Assembly: GCF_954871325.1 (NCBI RefSeq)
Contig: NC_088777.1
Location: 24,467,366-24,531,365, forward strand
Reading direction: 5' to 3'
From: Gordionus sp. m RMFG-2023
Taxonomy: Eukaryota; Nematomorpha; Gordioida; Chordodea; Parachordodidae
Length of the DNA stretch: 64,000 bases
Each line of letters begins with the position of its first letter. Within the stretch, counting starts at the first letter, position 1. The notes below the pieces were generated by a model. That model had not been told where the DNA came from, made no database searches, and saw only the letters and a list, made by a program, of their open reading frames with translations. A program made the translations under genes and the position numbers. Shown here one piece after another: positions 60,125-64,000 of this stretch.

Positions 60125-62553
60125 TCTCCCGAATCCAGAAAAAGACTTCCGGAAGAGAGTATCAAGAGGACACTTAGAAATCGCAAAATAAAAAGGTTTC
60201 CTCCTATTCCGGCCACATTGGAAGAATTAAGCATTTCAGGTTAAATCATATTTATCTATAAATAACTTTTAATTGGAAATATCTTTTAATATTAGAGGAG
60301 TGGGCTACAACCGGATCTCCCACAAATGAGAGATTTCTTTTGCATGATAATGGCGGAGATTCTAATGAACGGATAATTATATTTGCCACCGATTATATGC
60401 TTAAAATGCTAGCCGAAACGAAAACTTGGTATATAGACGGGAATTTTAAATTGGCTCCTCATTTATTTTTGCAGCTATATGTAATTAGAATACCCTTTAA
60501 AACACTGTTTATAACAGCGGCATATTTCTTGTTACAAAGAAAAACGTATACAACATATGAAGAAATTTTTAAGATTTTACTCGAAAAAGCCCAAGAACGG
60601 AATTTAGTCATAGATCCGATAACAATTTTTATGGATTTTGAAAAGGCTGCAATCAATGCCGTCGAAAATACTCTAGGTTTCTTTTTACGATTTAATTACA
60701 TCTATATACTATCGAGATATGATAGGACCTTGATTTTAAAATGTATTTTGGACCGTGGAACTTGAATTTTTTTTTAATTCTAATTTCCCTTTTCTGTTGT
60801 TTTTAAGAATATTTTAAACGATTTTTTTATGAGTGTAGGATGAACGAACCCATTTCTAGTAACACTGTGTGACAAATTTTGACTTGATTTTTTGGGAGAA
60901 AATAAAATAAACATGTTTTAAGACAGTAAATTCTTAGAAAATAATTCTTCAGAATTAATTTTATCAAAATTTTTAAATATTTTATTTGTGAATTATTATT
61001 TCGTTGATTTATTTATAGGGAATTTTTTCTCCTAATTTATTAATTTTGTAATTTTAATTATCTTATAAACGGAGATTTTTTTTCCGAGGAATTATTTTTC
61101 TAGATTCTTTTTTAATATAGCTTACATTTAATATATTTATTGTGGCTTTCGTTCTCTTCGCTACACTGCACAAAGTATGATTCCCAAACAATTTATTTTA
61201 AATGAAATAGTTACATTTCTCATATTTAAATAAATATATTATGCTAAGCTAACCTATCTCATATTTTATTTTTAATAAACCTTTTATCGGTCTGTTGTCT
61301 CACCCCCTCCTTCATTATTATATAGGATTTAACTTGTAATATACAATAAACTTATTGAATTTAAAACAAATTAAACAATAACTTAAAATTTATCGAATTT
61401 AAAAACATTTAATGGTAAATCTAAATATATTTCCGCGAATATGAAGTTGATGATTTATTTTCAAAAAAGATAGTCCAGCAGTAGTCCGTCAACATATTTA
61501 TACGATTCTTGCCGGGAATTTAAATTGAAAACTTAAGACCCCCAAAACGAAATTCTTTACCATTTTTCTCAAAAAGCAATCGATAAAAAATTATAAAAAT
61601 TAATAAATTTATAAGGAAATATAAGTCTAACACTATCACCAATTTTCAGGGATTTTCATTTGATAATTTTTAAAATATATCCGTATAAAGACCTAAATTT
61701 TACCATTTTTGAGATTTCGAAAAGTAGCCTTTATACAATAATATTTTTAAAACTTGACGTGAAGGGAAAACTTAGAAAACGAATTCTATCTCAATGTCAA
61801 ATTCTGCACCAAAACTTGTTTTTATTTATTTTTTCTCCCATTTTTCTTGTCACACAGTGTAATTAATAAAAATTGATAAAGACATAATAATCTATATTTT
61901 TTCAACTTTTAGGTAGAGATATCAACATCCAAGGATGTTTTTATCATCTAACTCAATCAACTCATAGAAAGATTCAGGAATTGGGGTTAGAATCATCATA
62001 TCGGAATGATCCAGTGTTATGCTTATTTGCAGCTATGATCGATGGATTAGCATTCTTACCTATACACGATGTCAAACGAGGTATGGAGTATTTAAAAACC
62101 ATTGTATCGGATGAATACAAAGAATTATTGTTTTATTTTGATAAAAATTATGTGAATGGAGAATTGAGACATGGGAAAAACTCTCAAAGGCAAGTAGAGC
62201 CATTGTTCCCACCAGAAACATGGAATGTGTTCAATGTTACGATTGCTGGGGAAAATCGAACAAACAATGTATGTGAAGGATGGAATAACCGATTTAAGCA
62301 TATTGTAGGCAACAAAAAACCGAAGATATGGGAACTACTCGAAAAAATAAGGATGGAAATAGCGGTTGATATGGGAAAAATCGGCCAATGGAATATTGGG
62401 ACATACACTCCCAAATAAAATCGTATTTATGCAACGAAACAAACTATTTTAAAAAATTTATGCATTGATTATTTAGAAGAGAGAAGGGACTTGCCCAATT
62501 TTCTCTCTTCAATTGGAGAACATATACGTTCTAGAATTGTTTCTTTTGAATAA
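60125..62553 (+). pseudogene. MULE transposase, three exons, one in-frame stop near the end
   Basis: Exon a runs to 60239 (RKIKRFPPIPATLEELSIS). The intron 60240-60295 is 56 bp. Exon b is 60296-60676: EEWATTG, then FLLHDNGGDSNERIIIFATD, TWYIDGNFKLAPHLFLQLY with the first Asp, and ITIFMDFEKAAINAVENTL with the second. The intron 60677-61912 holds a 997-bp insert. Exon c starts at 61913: GRDINIQGCFYHLTQSTHRK with the CxxH, then NRTNNVCEGWNNRFKHIVG with the catalytic Glu. Both joins keep frame (SIS|EEW and TL|GRD). A TAA at 62416 stands where a Gln fits, and reading continues to 62553. No start codon or FLYWCH finger was found between the left terminal repeat and exon a, so the N-terminus is missing. 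Catalytic residues are all kept. Confidence 0.88.
60863..61859. mobile_element. 997-bp non-autonomous element with TAA flanks, inside a MULE intron
   Basis: Ends CACTGTGTGACAAATTTTGA and, inward from the right, CACTGTGTGACAAGAAAAAT. The similarity continues for about 50 bp (GGGAGAAAATAAAATAAACA versus GGGAGAAAAAATAAATAAAA). It is flanked by TAA on both sides (60860-60862 and 61860-61862). No convincing coding sequence. A 3-bp TAA duplication is typical of PIF/Harbinger-type elements, but the superfamily is not settled. Confidence 0.8.
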
Positions 62554-62569
62554 TATAATTTATTATTCT

Positions 62570-63837
62570 ATATATCATTTAATAAAATTATAATTATTTC
62601 TTTTCTGTAACTTTTGAAAAAAATTCATAAGCAAAATAATAATTGTTAGATTAGAAAAATATAATACTCACTGCTGATAATCACCTCTGGATGTATTTTG
62701 ATTAAAGTGGTCAGCATTTTCATTACTTCTGGCAGTATTTAATTAAAATTGGGCAGTAAAAAATATAATTTTGCAAGTTTTATAGTGATTTTGTATTCAG
62801 TCAGTTAAATTCTTAAAGTAGGTAAATACTTCAGTAAAATAATTTTTATCAAATAGAGGGTATCAGATTGAATTGCTAATTTCCTATTTCGCCACAAAAT
62901 TTATTAAATTATATTATTTAATAGTTTATCCTTGTAAAAACAAAAGTGGGCGCTATTTAAGAGTCAGTAAACTGTGAAAAGCCTTTTATCATATTTCTAA
63001 AAAAATGATTAAAATTTGTGTAAAAATAATTTTTCAATAAATACCTAAAAGTTGATGAAAGTGTGTAAAGGTGAACTAGATTTATTTAACTTTCGTTTTA
63101 TTATTTAAAATCTCAAATCCTCGAAGAAATTTGACTTTAAAAAACATTTCTATTTAATTAAATACTGCAGAGCAGATCTGGGTCACGGGATTTTTTTTCC
63201 GGGGAATTATTTTCCTAGATTCAAATTTACTAGTAATATAATTTGAAAATTGTTCATTTTTGTTTTATATATCTATAAATACATATAAAACATAATCCCA
63301 AAAAATTATTTTCAAAATATTTTTTAGGATAATGCTTAGCACGTAAATATACACGTATAAAACAAAAATGAAGAGATTTTGATAAATAACGCCAGCAACA
63401 TTTACTTTAGAAAATTTCCATTGTTTTACTATTCTAAACCTACTCATAAATTAAACATTAAAGAAACCTAAAATTTTTTTTTAATTTTTAGGTTTTTCAT
63501 ATGTATATATACCCAAATATAAAAAAAAGTGCTATCCAATCATCATTCCGTTTCCTAAAATGATACATATTAAAACATATAACGCCCTCTTACGGATATA
63601 TATTTGTTAATTTTTAAAATTGAATAAAATGTATATTTGTTTTAATAAGCTAGAAAAATAAATTTCTTACTAATAATATTAAATAAAAATAAAATTATAT
63701 ACTATATCATTTAATCAGTATTCTTCATTTATAATAAAAAAATGATTTAAATATATTTTTAAAAAAGTTTAAAAAATTATCATTAAAAAAATATACGTAA
63801 TAAATTTTTGATTGATTTATAATTGATTATGATTTAT
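62570..63837. other. MULE 3' interior, non-coding
   Basis: No gene recognised. It includes a stray copy of the terminal-repeat subunit at about 63193-63225 (TTTTTTTCCGGGGAATTATT), like another at about 61078-61110 inside the intron insert. Confidence 0.6.
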
Positions 63838-64000
63838 TGCTTTTTAGCAAAGCAGTTTAGCAATGTAGCAATTCAATATATAGTGGGGAAATTTTTTCCG
63901 GGGAATTATTTTCCAGGGGGATTTTATTCCGGGGATTTTTTTTCCGGTGAATTATTTACCTGGGAATTATTTTCTGGGGAATTTTTTTCCGGGGAATTAT
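63838..64000. repeat. Right terminal inverted repeat of the MULE (partial)
   Basis: Reverse complement of about 59950-60118, starting TTGCTTTTTAGCAAAGCAGT and passing into CCGGGGAATTATTTTCC units. The window ends before the terminus. Confidence 0.9.

Larger units (their letters stand above)
59803..64000 (+). mobile_element. MULE with long minisatellite terminal inverted repeats (right end cut)
   Basis: The left terminal repeat, about 59803-60118, is a run of units like CCCCGGAAAATAATT or CCCCGGAAAAAAAATT. It ends in TATATATTGAATTGCTACAT and GCTTTGCTAAAAAGCAAT. The reverse complement starts at about 63838 and runs to the window end, matching the left repeat unit by unit. The transposase gene lies between. 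The insertion is into the outer hAT-like element. The right TSD is outside the window. Confidence 0.9.

Overview
The window is strongly AT-rich DNA from a eukaryote, most likely an arthropod. The transposon proteins (FLYWCH-type MULEs, MADF-BESS and nuclease genes of a PIF/Harbinger element, a P-superfamily transposase, several BED/TTF-type hATs) and short GT-AG introns of about 40-60 bp fit an insect-like genome. I cannot name the species. I found no convincing single-copy host gene, tRNA or rRNA. Nearly everything that can be read is transposable element or satellite, nested several levels deep, and most insertions can be proved by matching target-site duplications (TSDs).

Layout. 1-4130: a 134-bp satellite with an about 1857-bp higher-order period. 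4157-4353: a MITE with TTAA flanks. 5040-5430: a minisatellite. 5700-7320: a PIF/Harbinger relic with a truncated nuclease on + and an apparently intact three-exon MADF-BESS gene on -. 7590-12100: pieces of three hAT elements, one of them (9573-12095) inserted in a 90-bp tandem repeat. 12632-17175: an internally deleted hAT carrying two younger hATs. 17184-36530: a FLYWCH-MULE split by a P element (18736-35686), which is itself split by a 13.7-kb foldback element (19877-33549) whose two unequal inverted arms are tandem arrays of a CpG-bearing box.

38440-44571: a BED-finger hAT, the transposase-bearing relative of the 12632 copy, carrying a short non-coding LTR element (39591-42269). About 44572-48575: a minus-strand LINE reverse transcriptase cut by a hAT (45121-46581) and a MITE (47138-48295). 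48576-64000+: a hAT-like non-autonomous element containing a second copy of its family (49958-59719). That copy contains a MITE, an LTR-like fossil and, inside the fossil, a nearly whole TTF-type hAT (53638-59451). The outer copy is also hit by a second MULE with long minisatellite terminal repeats (59803 to beyond the window end).

The genes do not form a pathway. Each group is the transposition machinery of its own element. The standout is the foldback element: complete terminal repeats, an 8-bp TSD, and arms that look like a satellite array being built inside a transposon.
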